Assembly (NCBI RefSeq): GCF_019455445.1
Contig: NZ_JAHWUS010000003.1
Span: forward strand, 1 to 64,000
DNA: 64,000 bases
Source: Pseudaquidulcibacter saccharophilus
Lineage (GTDB): Bacteria; Pseudomonadota; Alphaproteobacteria; Caulobacterales; Aquidulcibacteraceae
Direction of reading: 5' to 3'
Shown here: positions 54,258-63,004 of the stretch, piece after piece
Position numbering within the stretch: the first letter of the stretch is position 1
Layout: every line of letters starts with the position of its first letter
Program-made: the position numbers and the translations under genes
The notes under the pieces: generated by a model
Seen by the model: only the letters and a program-made list of their open reading frames with translations
Databases searched by the model: none
Told to the model about the DNA's origin: nothing

Positions 54258-54794
54258 ATGGCAATTAAACCTATCCTTACTGTTCCCGATCCCATTTTAA
54301 AACAGGTTTCCAAACCGGTTGAAAATGTTAATGATGAAATCCGTGCTTTGGTCGCGGATATGCTTGATTCAATGTATGAAGCCAAGGGCATCGGCCTTGC
54401 GGCAATTCAAATTGGCGTGCCATTGCGCGTTATAACTATGGATTTGGTATGGGGCAAAGAAGATGCAGACGGTAATAAAACCGATGCGCGCCTGCCGCAG
54501 GTTTTTATTAATCCGGAAATTTTGGATAAATCCGAAGATTTATCACCATATGAAGAGGGTTGTTTGTCAGTCCCTGATTATTATGACGAGATTGAGCGCC
54601 CCGCAAAGGTAAAAATCAAATATTTAAATGAAAAAGGCGAAGAAATCATCGAAGATGCCGAGGGGCTTTATGCTACCTGCATTCAGCATGAGATGGATCA
54701 CCTTAATGGCGTGCTTTTCATTGACTATTTGTCCCGCCTAAGACGTGACCGTGCAGTCGCCAAAGTTAAAAAGAACAAAAAGCTTAGCGTATAG
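54258..54794 (+). CDS. def: Peptide deformylase
   Basis: The enzyme removes the formyl group from nascent proteins using ferrous iron. All three motifs are present: [10 protein letters not shown] (44-53), EGCLS with metal cysteine 102, and QHEMDH with H144, E145 and H148. The 178-residue length is typical. It is a single gene with no fmt next to it, convergent with the DUF3422 gene one base away. Confidence 0.95.
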   Translation: MAIKPILTVPDPILKQVSKPVENVNDEIRALVADMLDSMYEAKGIGLAAIQIGVPLRVITMDLVWGKEDADGNKTDARLPQVFINPEILDKSEDLSPYEEGCLSVPDYYDEIERPAKVKIKYLNEKGEEIIEDAEGLYATCIQHEMDHLNGVLFIDYLSRLRRDRAVAKVKKNKKLSV

Positions 54795-54795
54795 C

Positions 54796-56070
54796 TTAGT
54801 CTTTTTCGCCTTTAATTGATTTCTTTCGCATATTAATGAAAAGCCATCCTGCCGCCAAAATACATGCGATTAACGGCGCATTTAACTTGTGCAGCATCTC
54901 TTCATGATGCGGAAACAGGCTTTCTAGAAAATATTTTAGAAGGTTGAAAATATAATATCCAATTGCAAAGATGGATAAACCTTCAACCAATTCTGATAAT
55001 TTCACCTGTAATTCAGAGCGCTTGTTCATTGATTTCAATAATTCTTGATTTTGAAGCTCCAATGAAATTGAAATCCGCGTCCGTAATAAATCATTCACCC
55101 GTCCGATGCGTTCAGATAAATCTTGCAGGCGGTTTTTGGTTGCCTCACAGGTGCGCATGGCGGGGGTAAGACGGCGTTCAATAAACTGCTGCATAGTAGA
55201 ATAGCCGTCAATTGGGCTTTCTCGAAGGGTCTTTAACCTATCTTTGGTAAGGCGGTAATATGCCTCTGTTGCACCAAAGCGGAAACGAACTTCATTAATT
55301 GCGCTTTCCACCTCGGCAGAAAGTTTGGTTATATGATTTAATATTTCATTTTGTGGTGTCGTATTTTGATCTAATTCAGTTGTTATATTGTTTAATTTAT
55401 CTTCGGCAGATTTTAACCACCCTAGCTTTTCGCGCGCGATTGGAAAGCCTAATAATGCAAGTTTTCGATATTGGCCAATTTCTATTAGCGTTTGCAAAAG
55501 CCTTGATGCCTCATCGTTTTTAAGGTTATCACAATAAACCAGCACCCTTCCTGCATCATCTTCATGGCGATAAAAATCTGTCCAGATACGGGCTTTTTTA
55601 TCAAAGACATCACAACTCACACCGTTTGAAAGATGCATGATTTTGTTAATTACGTTATCGTCTGGCAGTTTGTTGGTGAAAATAAACTCAACATTACGGA
55701 ATAAATCACCGGAATCTGCACCAATCCATGGGTGCTGTGTGTCGTTGAGTGAGCCAAAAGCATATTTATCGTTATTATCAATGTCTTCTTGTTCTAATTG
55801 CCGAAATTGGAAATAGGTTGAAAACTCTCCGTGCCGTTCAAAAATAAGGGTTTCATCACTGTTACTATGAATAAATTTACCACCATCAGAAGATTGTTCA
55901 GCATCTTTTGCAATTGAATCAATCCATAGACGTTCCACATTTTTTGCTGTCTCGGGAACCGTGAAAATATAATATCTAACAATAAATGGTGGGCTGAATA
56001 CAGGTAAAATGCGCTCATGCAGCATTTGGGTTAATAATGTTCTTTGTGGGTGAATAGAAACTGTATTCAT
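54796..56070 (-). CDS. DUF3422 family membrane protein
   Basis: This 424-residue protein of the proteobacterial DUF3422 family starts IHPQRTLLTQMLHERILPVFSPPFIVRYYIF, its N-terminal landmark. A long helical region with heptad-like spacing runs over about 215-345, and two C-terminal membrane segments lie at about 370-390 and 400-415. It is an inner membrane protein of unknown function. It is convergent with def and downstream of nothing in its own direction within 70 bases. Confidence 0.9.
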   Translation of the reverse strand: MNTVSIHPQRTLLTQMLHERILPVFSPPFIVRYYIFTVPETAKNVERLWIDSIAKDAEQSSDGGKFIHSNSDETLIFERHGEFSTYFQFRQLEQEDIDNNDKYAFGSLNDTQHPWIGADSGDLFRNVEFIFTNKLPDDNVINKIMHLSNGVSCDVFDKKARIWTDFYRHEDDAGRVLVYCDNLKNDEASRLLQTLIEIGQYRKLALLGFPIAREKLGWLKSAEDKLNNITTELDQNTTPQNEILNHITKLSAEVESAINEVRFRFGATEAYYRLTKDRLKTLRESPIDGYSTMQQFIERRLTPAMRTCEATKNRLQDLSERIGRVNDLLRTRISISLELQNQELLKSMNKRSELQVKLSELVEGLSIFAIGYYIFNLLKYFLESLFPHHEEMLHKLNAPLIACILAAGWLFINMRKKSIKGEKD

Positions 56071-56145
56071 CGCTGCGCCTCAATGGCTATGTAGTTGTTT
56101 TATTTTAGATACTGTCAATCTTTTATGCAAAGAATGCAAGTTTTA

Positions 56146-57633
56146 TCATTCAAATAAATGTTTTTGAATTTTTCCCGCCGGCGTGCGTGGGAAGTCATCA
56201 ACTTTTATGAATTTTACCGGCACTTTGTAGCCAGCCATATTGGCGCGGCAAAAGTCAGACAATTCATTTTCATCCGCCATTTCGCCTTCTGGGATTATAT
56301 AGGCAATGCCAACCTCGCCCCATTTGTCATCTTTTTGGGCGATAACGGCGGCTTCACGGACATTTGGATGGCGGCATAAGATATTTTCAACCTCAACTGG
56401 ATAGACATTTTCACCGCCCGAAATAAACATTTCCTTGGTGCGACCCGCAACAAAATAATAACCATCTTGGTCAACCCGTGCCAAATCACCGGATTTAAGC
56501 CATTTTTTGCCATTACCATCCACATGGAATACTTCTTTTGTGGCGGCTTCATTGCCCCAATAACCTGGGGTAATGTTTGAACCTGCAAATAATATTTGCC
56601 CAATTTCACCTTGGGGAACTTGGTTATAATTTCTATCAACCAATATGACCTCGGTTAAAATCTGTGGCATTCCAATAGAGCCGAATTTCTCCAAGACGTT
56701 GGCCTTGTCCATGATGAATGCGGTTGGACCGGTTTCTGTCATGCCTAGGCCATTGCATAAATATGCACCATGTTCGGCATAAAGCGAGATTAGGTAATCA
56801 GGCAATGGCGCACCACCGCAACAAGTTGAACGGATTTTAGAAAAATCAATCTTTGTAAAATCCTTATGATGCGCGATTTGCATATAAATATTCGGCACGC
56901 CAAAAATCGCACTGATTTTTCCGTCTTTCAAAAGCCCAACTACAATTTCCAAATCGAAGCCAGGGATAATATATGACTTACATCCGCGAATTAGCGCCGG
57001 TATGGTAAAAAGGTTATTTCCAGCCGTGTGAAACAATGGCAAAAAGTTTAAAAATACGTCATCGCCACGCATATCAATCGCCTGTGAGATATTCACATAA
57101 TTGGCAATGGCCATGCCATAGGTTTGGATAACCGCTTTTGGTTCACCTGTCGTGCCAGATGTGTATAAAAGATACCAAATCTCATCAACGCCCCATTCGT
57201 GCCGCCCTTCGGTGGGATTAAGCTTGTCCAAGATTTCAAAAAAATTGTCGTCAAAATTTATGGATGGAATCTCTAAAGATAGATCATCTATCTTTTGTGC
57301 GTCTTCTTTTCCAAATAATAAAAGGGACGGGGTGGTGGCGTTAATGATTGGCGCTAATTCAACAATTGGAGAGCGCCAATTTAAAGGAACAAGAACTGCC
57401 CCAATTTTTGCACATGCAAACAATGCAAAGAAATATTCGACCCGATTGCGGCATAATATTCCAATTCTATCGCCGTTTTTCACGCCTAATGATATGAAAT
57501 AGGTTGCCACTTTTTCGCTATAAAGATTTAGCTCGTAAAAGCTGTAATCTTTACCGCCTACAACATCGCTAAACGCGATTTGCTTGGCGCGGTTTTGGGC
57601 ATTTCGTTTAATGAAATCAGTAATAAAACGCAT
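56146..57633 (-). CDS. AMP-dependent acyl-CoA synthetase/ligase
   Basis: The 495-residue enzyme activates a carboxylic acid with ATP and CoA. The AMP-binding motif LLYTSGTTGEPKAVIQ is at about 151-166, with GLGMTETGPTAF (about 285-296), the adenosine-binding SGDLARVD, the hinge GRTKEMFISGGENVYPVEVE and the terminal catalytic lysine in RTPAGKIQ. The size and motifs match medium/long-chain or aryl-CoA ligases; the acid cannot be told. It starts on the last base of the tetR stop, so the two are coupled, and it lies opposite a hydrolase/TonB receptor/MFS unit. Confidence 0.92.
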   Translation of the reverse strand: MRFITDFIKRNAQNRAKQIAFSDVVGGKDYSFYELNLYSEKVATYFISLGVKNGDRIGILCRNRVEYFFALFACAKIGAVLVPLNWRSPIVELAPIINATTPSLLLFGKEDAQKIDDLSLEIPSINFDDNFFEILDKLNPTEGRHEWGVDEIWYLLYTSGTTGEPKAVIQTYGMAIANYVNISQAIDMRGDDVFLNFLPLFHTAGNNLFTIPALIRGCKSYIIPGFDLEIVVGLLKDGKISAIFGVPNIYMQIAHHKDFTKIDFSKIRSTCCGGAPLPDYLISLYAEHGAYLCNGLGMTETGPTAFIMDKANVLEKFGSIGMPQILTEVILVDRNYNQVPQGEIGQILFAGSNITPGYWGNEAATKEVFHVDGNGKKWLKSGDLARVDQDGYYFVAGRTKEMFISGGENVYPVEVENILCRHPNVREAAVIAQKDDKWGEVGIAYIIPEGEMADENELSDFCRANMAGYKVPVKFIKVDDFPRTPAGKIQKHLFE

Positions 57634-58232
57634 TACGGCTTTAACCCATTTTCGATAAAATCAAATGCGGCATCGGTAACTTCTTGCGCTGGCATTTGTT
57701 CATCCCAAATTCCAAATCTAAGTCCTAAATAAGTGGATAGCCCAATTAATGACCATGCCCTTATTTCGTTATTGCCCGCCCGAATTTGCCCCTTTTCAAC
57801 CGAGCTATTCAAGTTGGTTTCATAGGCATTTGCAAATACGTGGTAATATTCTTTGAATGCATCAAGGGCAACAAATTGCGATTCCATAACGATTCGATAT
57901 AGGTTTTTATTTTCTCGGGCAAATTCAATATAGGCTTTTAAACCTTGTTTCTCTGCCTCAAGTCGGCTTTCGATACCGGAAATTTTTTGCGCGATATATG
58001 AACGTGTCAAACGTCCCATATGTGAAACCAACTCACGGAAGATTTCTTCTTTGCTTTCATAATAGATATAAAAAGTTCCCATCGCAACGCCGGCGCGCCT
58101 TGTAATATCGGCAATCATGCATTCATGAAAGCCTCTTGAACCAAATTCTATTTCTGCCGCCTCAAGCAATTTTGCCTTGGTTTTTATGCCCCTTTTTGTT
58201 TTTGGCGTTTTTCCTTCACTTGCTATTTGCAT
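57633..58232 (-). CDS. TetR-family transcriptional regulator
   Basis: This 199-residue regulator has an N-terminal helix-turn-helix (about 20-65; TKAKLLEAAEIEFGSRGFHE, then ITRRAGVAMGTFYIYYESKEEIF), ending in the canonical YIYYESKEE. A helical ligand-binding domain follows. It shares a transcription unit with the acyl-CoA ligase and faces the divergent operon, with the palindrome at 58250-58275 between them. The ligand may be an acyl-CoA made by its partner enzyme, as in other acyl-CoA ligase-linked TetR proteins; this is inference. Confidence 0.9.
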   Translation of the reverse strand: MQIASEGKTPKTKRGIKTKAKLLEAAEIEFGSRGFHECMIADITRRAGVAMGTFYIYYESKEEIFRELVSHMGRLTRSYIAQKISGIESRLEAEKQGLKAYIEFARENKNLYRIVMESQFVALDAFKEYYHVFANAYETNLNSSVEKGQIRAGNNEIRAWSLIGLSTYLGLRFGIWDEQMPAQEVTDAAFDFIENGLKP

Positions 58233-58249
58233 TTTTACTGCTTTCTTTC

Positions 58250-58275
58250 AAACATGAAACTTGATTCATGTTTCA
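58250..58275. promoter_or_regulatory. Nested palindrome, likely TetR operator
   Basis: AAACATGAA (58250-58258) and TTCATGTTT (58265-58273) are a perfect 9-bp inverted repeat with six bases between. A second, overlapping inverted repeat, TGAAAC (58255-58260) and GTTTCA (58270-58275), shares the same bases. The site lies 18-43 bases from the tetR start and about 100 bases before the hydrolase start, so it can control both directions. Binding by the adjacent TetR protein is inferred. Confidence 0.7.
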
Positions 58276-58373
58276 ATTTATGTATTAATAAGAAAAATAC
58301 AAGAATAAATGACTTCATCACATAAATTATAAGAATGTCAAACATAAGATTTGACATCTATCGGGGAGAGATG

Positions 58374-59270
58374 ATGCCAAGGCTTGGTCTGAATGACGGT
58401 GCGCAGATAGACTATTTTGATGCGGGGGACGGGGTTCCCGTACTGTTCATTCATGGTTGGGGCATGAATCGTGATGCCTTTTGGATGCAAGAGCCACTTT
58501 CAAAATATTGCCGCGTAATAATTCCATCAATGCGCGGCTGTGGCAAAAGTAGCATTGGTAACAAGCCCATCAATATCCAAACGATTGGCGAGGATATTTT
58601 TGAATTTGCAAATATTCTTGGTTTAAAAAATTATATTTTGGTTGCCTGGTCTATGGGTGCGTTGGCAGTGTGGCAGGTTGCGGGAAATGAGGAATTGGGA
58701 CCGGTAGCATCTTTCGTCTCAATTGATATGACGCCAAAGATGATAAATAATTCTGAATGGTCGCTGGGTCTGATTGGCTCACGCGAGTTTAGTGATGAAA
58801 CTGGGCGTCGTCATTTGCAAAATGTTTTGCGGCAAATGCGCGATAATTGGCAATTATCGGCGCAAAGGGTGGCGCAAAAAATACCATCTAAATCTTCGGC
58901 AAAATCTTCGGCTAAATCAGTTGATGCGCCAAAGCGTGATAAGATTTTAGAACGACTTATAGCGATTGCGTCTGAAAACAATTCAGGTGCAATGGCAGAT
59001 CTTTGGGAAGATATGATCGTGGTTGATACACGTGACAAACTCAAAGACTTTAATGTTGAGGCGCATGTTTTGCGTGGCCTTGATAACGCACTTTATGACC
59101 CCGCAGTGGGGGAATATGTAAACAATTATTTGCCTTTTTCAACTTTGTACGACTTTGCCTTTTCGGGGCATGCGCCACATTTGGAGGAGGCGGATAAATT
59201 TAATGACCTTGTAATTTCATTGGTCACCAAAGCCGAAAACGGCAATCAATTAAAAGCAAGTTTTATTTAA
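58374..59270 (+). CDS. Alpha/beta hydrolase
   Basis: The 298-residue alpha/beta-hydrolase-fold protein has HGWGMN (oxyanion region, about 27-32), the nucleophile elbow AWSMGA with serine 93, a probable acid in LRGLDNALYD and the catalytic histidine in FSGHAPHLEEAD. Length and pattern resemble BioH-like or carboxylesterase proteins. The start at 58374 is set by GGGGAGAG five bases upstream. An odd lysine/serine/alanine repeat (KSSAKSSAKS) at about 177-186 sits in the cap region. It heads the divergent operon with the TonB receptor and MFS genes. Confidence 0.85.
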   Translation: MPRLGLNDGAQIDYFDAGDGVPVLFIHGWGMNRDAFWMQEPLSKYCRVIIPSMRGCGKSSIGNKPINIQTIGEDIFEFANILGLKNYILVAWSMGALAVWQVAGNEELGPVASFVSIDMTPKMINNSEWSLGLIGSREFSDETGRRHLQNVLRQMRDNWQLSAQRVAQKIPSKSSAKSSAKSVDAPKRDKILERLIAIASENNSGAMADLWEDMIVVDTRDKLKDFNVEAHVLRGLDNALYDPAVGEYVNNYLPFSTLYDFAFSGHAPHLEEADKFNDLVISLVTKAENGNQLKASFI

Positions 59271-59309
59271 GGCGTAATAAAACGTCAAAATAAATAAAAG
59301 GGGAAGGAA

Positions 59310-61583
59310 ATGAAAAAAATGTTTGGAAAAAGAGTAATGAATTGTCTTTTGGCAACCAGTGCTTTGATACCTGCGGCTTATGCTGTTCCGGCATTCGCGG
59401 CGGATGAAGAAGTAATGAAGCCAAATGAAGAAACCACCGTTGTGGTAACAGCACGTCGTCGCGAAGAAAAATTAAAAGATGTTCCGATTGCGGTTACTTC
59501 TTTGTCTGGTGCCAAACTTGAGCAAACTGGTGCAGCGGATATTACATCGCTTCAAAAATCCACACCGAACTTAACAATGCAGGTGGCGCGCGGTACCAAC
59601 TCAACCCTTATTGGTTTTATTCGTGGTGTCGGTCAACAAGATCCACTTTGGGGTTTTGAACCTGGTGTTGGTCTTTATGTTGACGATGTTTATATTGCCC
59701 GTCCACAAGGTGCAGTACTTGATATTTATGATGTTTCACGTATCGAGGTTTTACGTGGTCCACAAGGGACCTTATATGGTCGTAACACCATTGGTGGTGC
59801 GGTTAAATATGTAACCAAGCCATTGGGTCATGAACGTAGAATTATGGGTAAATTGGCATATGGCAGCTATGGTCAAGCCGAAGCAACCGCATCAGCAGTA
59901 TTGCCTGTAAATGACGCGCTTTCATTTGGTGGTGCATTCACCCTGCAAACCCGTAACGGTTATGGTAAAAACCTTACTACTGGCAAAGATACTTATAACA
60001 AAGACGTCGCTGCATACCGCCTAAGTGCTGAATATGCGCCAAATGATGCATTCTCTGCCCGCCTTGCTTATGATAACTTTGTCGATAATTCAAATGCCCG
60101 TCATGGTCACCGTGAAGTGGTTGCGCTTGGCGCGGGTGGCACCCCTGTTTACACTGGTGCGAATGCCTATCTTGGCTTGCCGACAGCAGATGTTTATGAC
60201 ACTTATTCAGGGCTTGGCGACAAAAACAAAGTTAAGAACGATGGTGCGTCTCTAATCCTTGCTTATAAAGTTAATGATGCACTTACCCTTAAATCAATCA
60301 CGTCTAACCGTAAGGGCCATACAGATACTGTGATTGATTTTGATGGAACACCGGCAAAATTACTTGATGTACCTGCATATTATGCTGATACTACTGCAAC
60401 CCAAGAGCTTCAGGCATTATGGACCGGTGACAAATTATCCGGTGTTGTTGGTCTATATTATTTGAATGGTACTGCTGAAGGTGCGTTTGATACCCAAATC
60501 TTGGGTGGCGCGCTTACAATCTTTACCCGTGGTAAAGTTAGAACCCAATCAGAAGCCGCATATGCCGATTTCTCATATAAATTTAATGACAAGCTAACCC
60601 TTGCAATTGGTGGTCGTTATACAAGTGACCATAAACGTGGCACTGTGGTTCGTGCAAACTATAACGCATCTGCATCACCATTGTTTGGTGGAACAGTGCA
60701 GACTGTGGCTTTGATGCGTTCAAACTTCACCAACGAGCGTACTTTTAACAAATTCACACCAAAAGCATCACTTTCTTATGCCTTTAATCCAGACATGACT
60801 GGTTATGTTTCGGTTTCACAAGGCTTTAAGTCTGGTGGTTTTGATATGCGTGCCGATGCCATTCTTACCCCGTCTGCGGTAAATGGTTATAAGCCAGAAA
60901 CTGTATTGACTTATGAGGCAGGTTTAAAAGGTTCATTGTTTGACAATAATCTTTATTTTGCTGGTGCAATTTTCCGCTCTGATTACACAGATGTTCAGAT
61001 TACCCGCCAAATTCCAGTTGGTGCAAGCATCGCGTCACAAGTTGACAATGCGGGGTCTGCAACAATTCAGGGTGCCGAATTGGAAGCCAATTTCAAAGTT
61101 AGCGATAATCTAAGCTTGAATGGTGCAATTGGTTATATTGACGCAAAATATGACGAATATTTGAGCCGTAACCCTGCGAGTGGTCTGGTTGAAAACCTTG
61201 CTGGCCTTGCAAAATTCCAAAACACACCTGAATGGACAAACAATTTTGGTGCAACCATCAACTTCCCAGTATTTGGCGGTAAAATGGTTATCACACCAAC
61301 TGCGTCTTATCGTTCAGATATGCAAATGTTTGAATTTGCAGCGCCTACTTTGGATCAAAAAGCATTCTGGCTATATGATTTATCAGCGGTTTGGACAAAT
61401 CAATCAGGCAATTTGAAACTTGGTCTATATGGCAAAAACTTGTCTGATGAGCGTTACAAAGTTGGTGGCTATAACTTCCCTTGGGGTGTTGCGCAGGGAC
61501 AAAGTGTTCTTTTGGGCAATTCTGTAACCTCATTCTATGGCCCACCAAAAACCATCACCGCTTCTATTCAGGTTAATTTCTAA
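59310..61583 (+). CDS. TonB-dependent receptor of the TetR-linked locus
   Basis: This 757-residue outer membrane receptor has a signal peptide ending AVPAFAADEE and a TonB box-like ETTVVVTARRREEKLKDVPIAV. The plug motifs RVEVLRGPQGTLYGRNTIGGAV and RGVGQQDPLWGFEPGVGLYVDDVYIARPQ are typical of the sphingomonad-type receptor subgroup used for many aromatic and terpenoid substrates, and the barrel ends ASIQVNF. GGGAAGGAA is its ribosome-binding site. Codons are C-rich, suggesting strong expression when induced. It sits between the hydrolase and MFS genes, with a long hairpin after it. Confidence 0.92.
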   Translation: MKKMFGKRVMNCLLATSALIPAAYAVPAFAADEEVMKPNEETTVVVTARRREEKLKDVPIAVTSLSGAKLEQTGAADITSLQKSTPNLTMQVARGTNSTLIGFIRGVGQQDPLWGFEPGVGLYVDDVYIARPQGAVLDIYDVSRIEVLRGPQGTLYGRNTIGGAVKYVTKPLGHERRIMGKLAYGSYGQAEATASAVLPVNDALSFGGAFTLQTRNGYGKNLTTGKDTYNKDVAAYRLSAEYAPNDAFSARLAYDNFVDNSNARHGHREVVALGAGGTPVYTGANAYLGLPTADVYDTYSGLGDKNKVKNDGASLILAYKVNDALTLKSITSNRKGHTDTVIDFDGTPAKLLDVPAYYADTTATQELQALWTGDKLSGVVGLYYLNGTAEGAFDTQILGGALTIFTRGKVRTQSEAAYADFSYKFNDKLTLAIGGRYTSDHKRGTVVRANYNASASPLFGGTVQTVALMRSNFTNERTFNKFTPKASLSYAFNPDMTGYVSVSQGFKSGGFDMRADAILTPSAVNGYKPETVLTYEAGLKGSLFDNNLYFAGAIFRSDYTDVQITRQIPVGASIASQVDNAGSATIQGAELEANFKVSDNLSLNGAIGYIDAKYDEYLSRNPASGLVENLAGLAKFQNTPEWTNNFGATINFPVFGGKMVITPTASYRSDMQMFEFAAPTLDQKAFWLYDLSAVWTNQSGNLKLGLYGKNLSDERYKVGGYNFPWGVAQGQSVLLGNSVTSFYGPPKTITASIQVNF

Positions 61584-61593
61584 TTTTCCTCCT

Positions 61594-61631
61594 TTACCTT
61601 CCTGCAAAATCAACCTTTTGTGGGAAGGTAA
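61594..61631 (+). promoter_or_regulatory. Long hairpin between the TonB receptor and MFS genes
   Basis: TTACCTTCC (61594-61602) pairs perfectly with GGAAGGTAA (61623-61631). Inside, GCAAAA and TTTTGT continue the stem, so about 16 positions pair around loop TCAACC. The sequence after it is ACTTTTAAAAG, with only a short T run. It may protect the receptor mRNA or reduce MFS expression by partial termination. Confidence 0.6.
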
Positions 61632-61649
61632 CTTTTAAAAGAGATAAAA

Positions 61650-62981
61650 ATGCAAAATAATGAATTGGGTGCAACACATAAAAAAATCTCTGGTGGATTG
61701 GTGTTGTTTTTGTTGGTTGTGGTTTACACATTCAATTTTCTGGATCGCCAAATTCTGGCAATTCTTTCACCTGCTATTCAAAAAGAACTCGGCATAAATG
61801 ATGCCCAGCTTGGGTTAATGCGGGGTATGAGTTTTGCAATATTTTATTCATTGCTTGGTGTTCCTATTGCCTTTCTTGCCGACAGATTTAATCGGACATG
61901 GATTATTACCATATCCCTTACAATCTGGAGTGCGATGACGGCGGTTTGCGGCCTTGCACAAAACTTCTGGCAACTGTTTTTCGCAAGAATGATGGTTGGC
62001 GTTGGTGAGGCAGGCGGCGTTGCACCGGCATATTCAATAATTTCCGACTATTTTGAACCTAAAAAGCGCGCGCGCGCAATGGCGATTTATAGTTTTGGGA
62101 TACCGATAGGCTCGGCAGTTGGTATTGTTTTTGGCGCAATCATTACAACAATGCTTAGCTGGCGAGCCGCCTTCGTTATCGTTGGCATAATGGGCATAAT
62201 TCTTGCCCCAATTTTTAGATTATTAATGCGCGAGCCAGTGCGCGGTGTTTATGATTCCGCAAAGGCAAAAACTGATGCCCCAAAAATTTCAGAAGTTATA
62301 AAGGTTCTGGTTTCAAAGCCTAGTTTCTGGACATTGTCGCTTGGTGCCTCATGTTCTTCAATGATGGGCTATGGCCTGTTTGCATGGTTGCCATCGTTTT
62401 TTGTACGCTCTTATGGCGATATTTTACCACAAGCGCTTTCATGGCTTCCTAGTTTCCTTATTCCGCACGGCGCAGGGCCGGTTCTTTATGCCGGATATTA
62501 TTATGGCATGATGCTTCTGGTTGGTGGTATTTTAGGCATATGGATGGGCGGGCAAATTTCAGATCGTCTTGGCGCAAAGTCAAAAGGTGCATATGCACTT
62601 GTGCCGGCCGTATCATTCCTTCTTGCGTTGCCGTTCTTTATTCTTGGCACCATGAGCAATAATCTTATGGTCTCATTCTTCTTATATATTATACCAACTG
62701 CACTTGGCCTTGTTTGGCTTGGACCCGTGATTAGTGCGTTTCAGCATATTGTTCCGCCAAATATGCGGGCAACTGCATCGGCATTGTTTTTGCTAATCAA
62801 CTCATTGATTGGAATTGGGTTGGGTGATTTTCTTATCGGATTAATTTCAACCTTGTTGAAAGAGCAGTATGGGCAAGAATCCCTGCGCTATTCCATCATG
62901 AGTGGAACTATATTCTATGTTTTGGCGGCGATATTATTGTTTATATCTTCAAAATTGCTGCCAAAAGATTGGGAAGAATAA
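61650..62981 (+). CDS. MFS transporter, spinster-like
   Basis: The 443-residue inner membrane permease of the major facilitator superfamily has about twelve helices. The start YTFNFLDRQILAILSPAIQKELGI and the loop LADRFNRTWIITI followed by FARMMVGVGEAGGVAPAYSIISDYFEPKKRARAM are typical of the spinster-type subgroup, frequent next to TonB receptors and acyl-CoA ligases in Sphingomonadales and Caulobacterales. It probably carries the substrate taken in by the receptor across the inner membrane. It follows the receptor gene and is convergent with mrp. Confidence 0.9.
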   Translation: MQNNELGATHKKISGGLVLFLLVVVYTFNFLDRQILAILSPAIQKELGINDAQLGLMRGMSFAIFYSLLGVPIAFLADRFNRTWIITISLTIWSAMTAVCGLAQNFWQLFFARMMVGVGEAGGVAPAYSIISDYFEPKKRARAMAIYSFGIPIGSAVGIVFGAIITTMLSWRAAFVIVGIMGIILAPIFRLLMREPVRGVYDSAKAKTDAPKISEVIKVLVSKPSFWTLSLGASCSSMMGYGLFAWLPSFFVRSYGDILPQALSWLPSFLIPHGAGPVLYAGYYYGMMLLVGGILGIWMGGQISDRLGAKSKGAYALVPAVSFLLALPFFILGTMSNNLMVSFFLYIIPTALGLVWLGPVISAFQHIVPPNMRATASALFLLINSLIGIGLGDFLIGLISTLLKEQYGQESLRYSIMSGTIFYVLAAILLFISSKLLPKDWEE

Positions 62982-63004
62982 TCCCAAAATATTAGGAATA
63001 ATAA

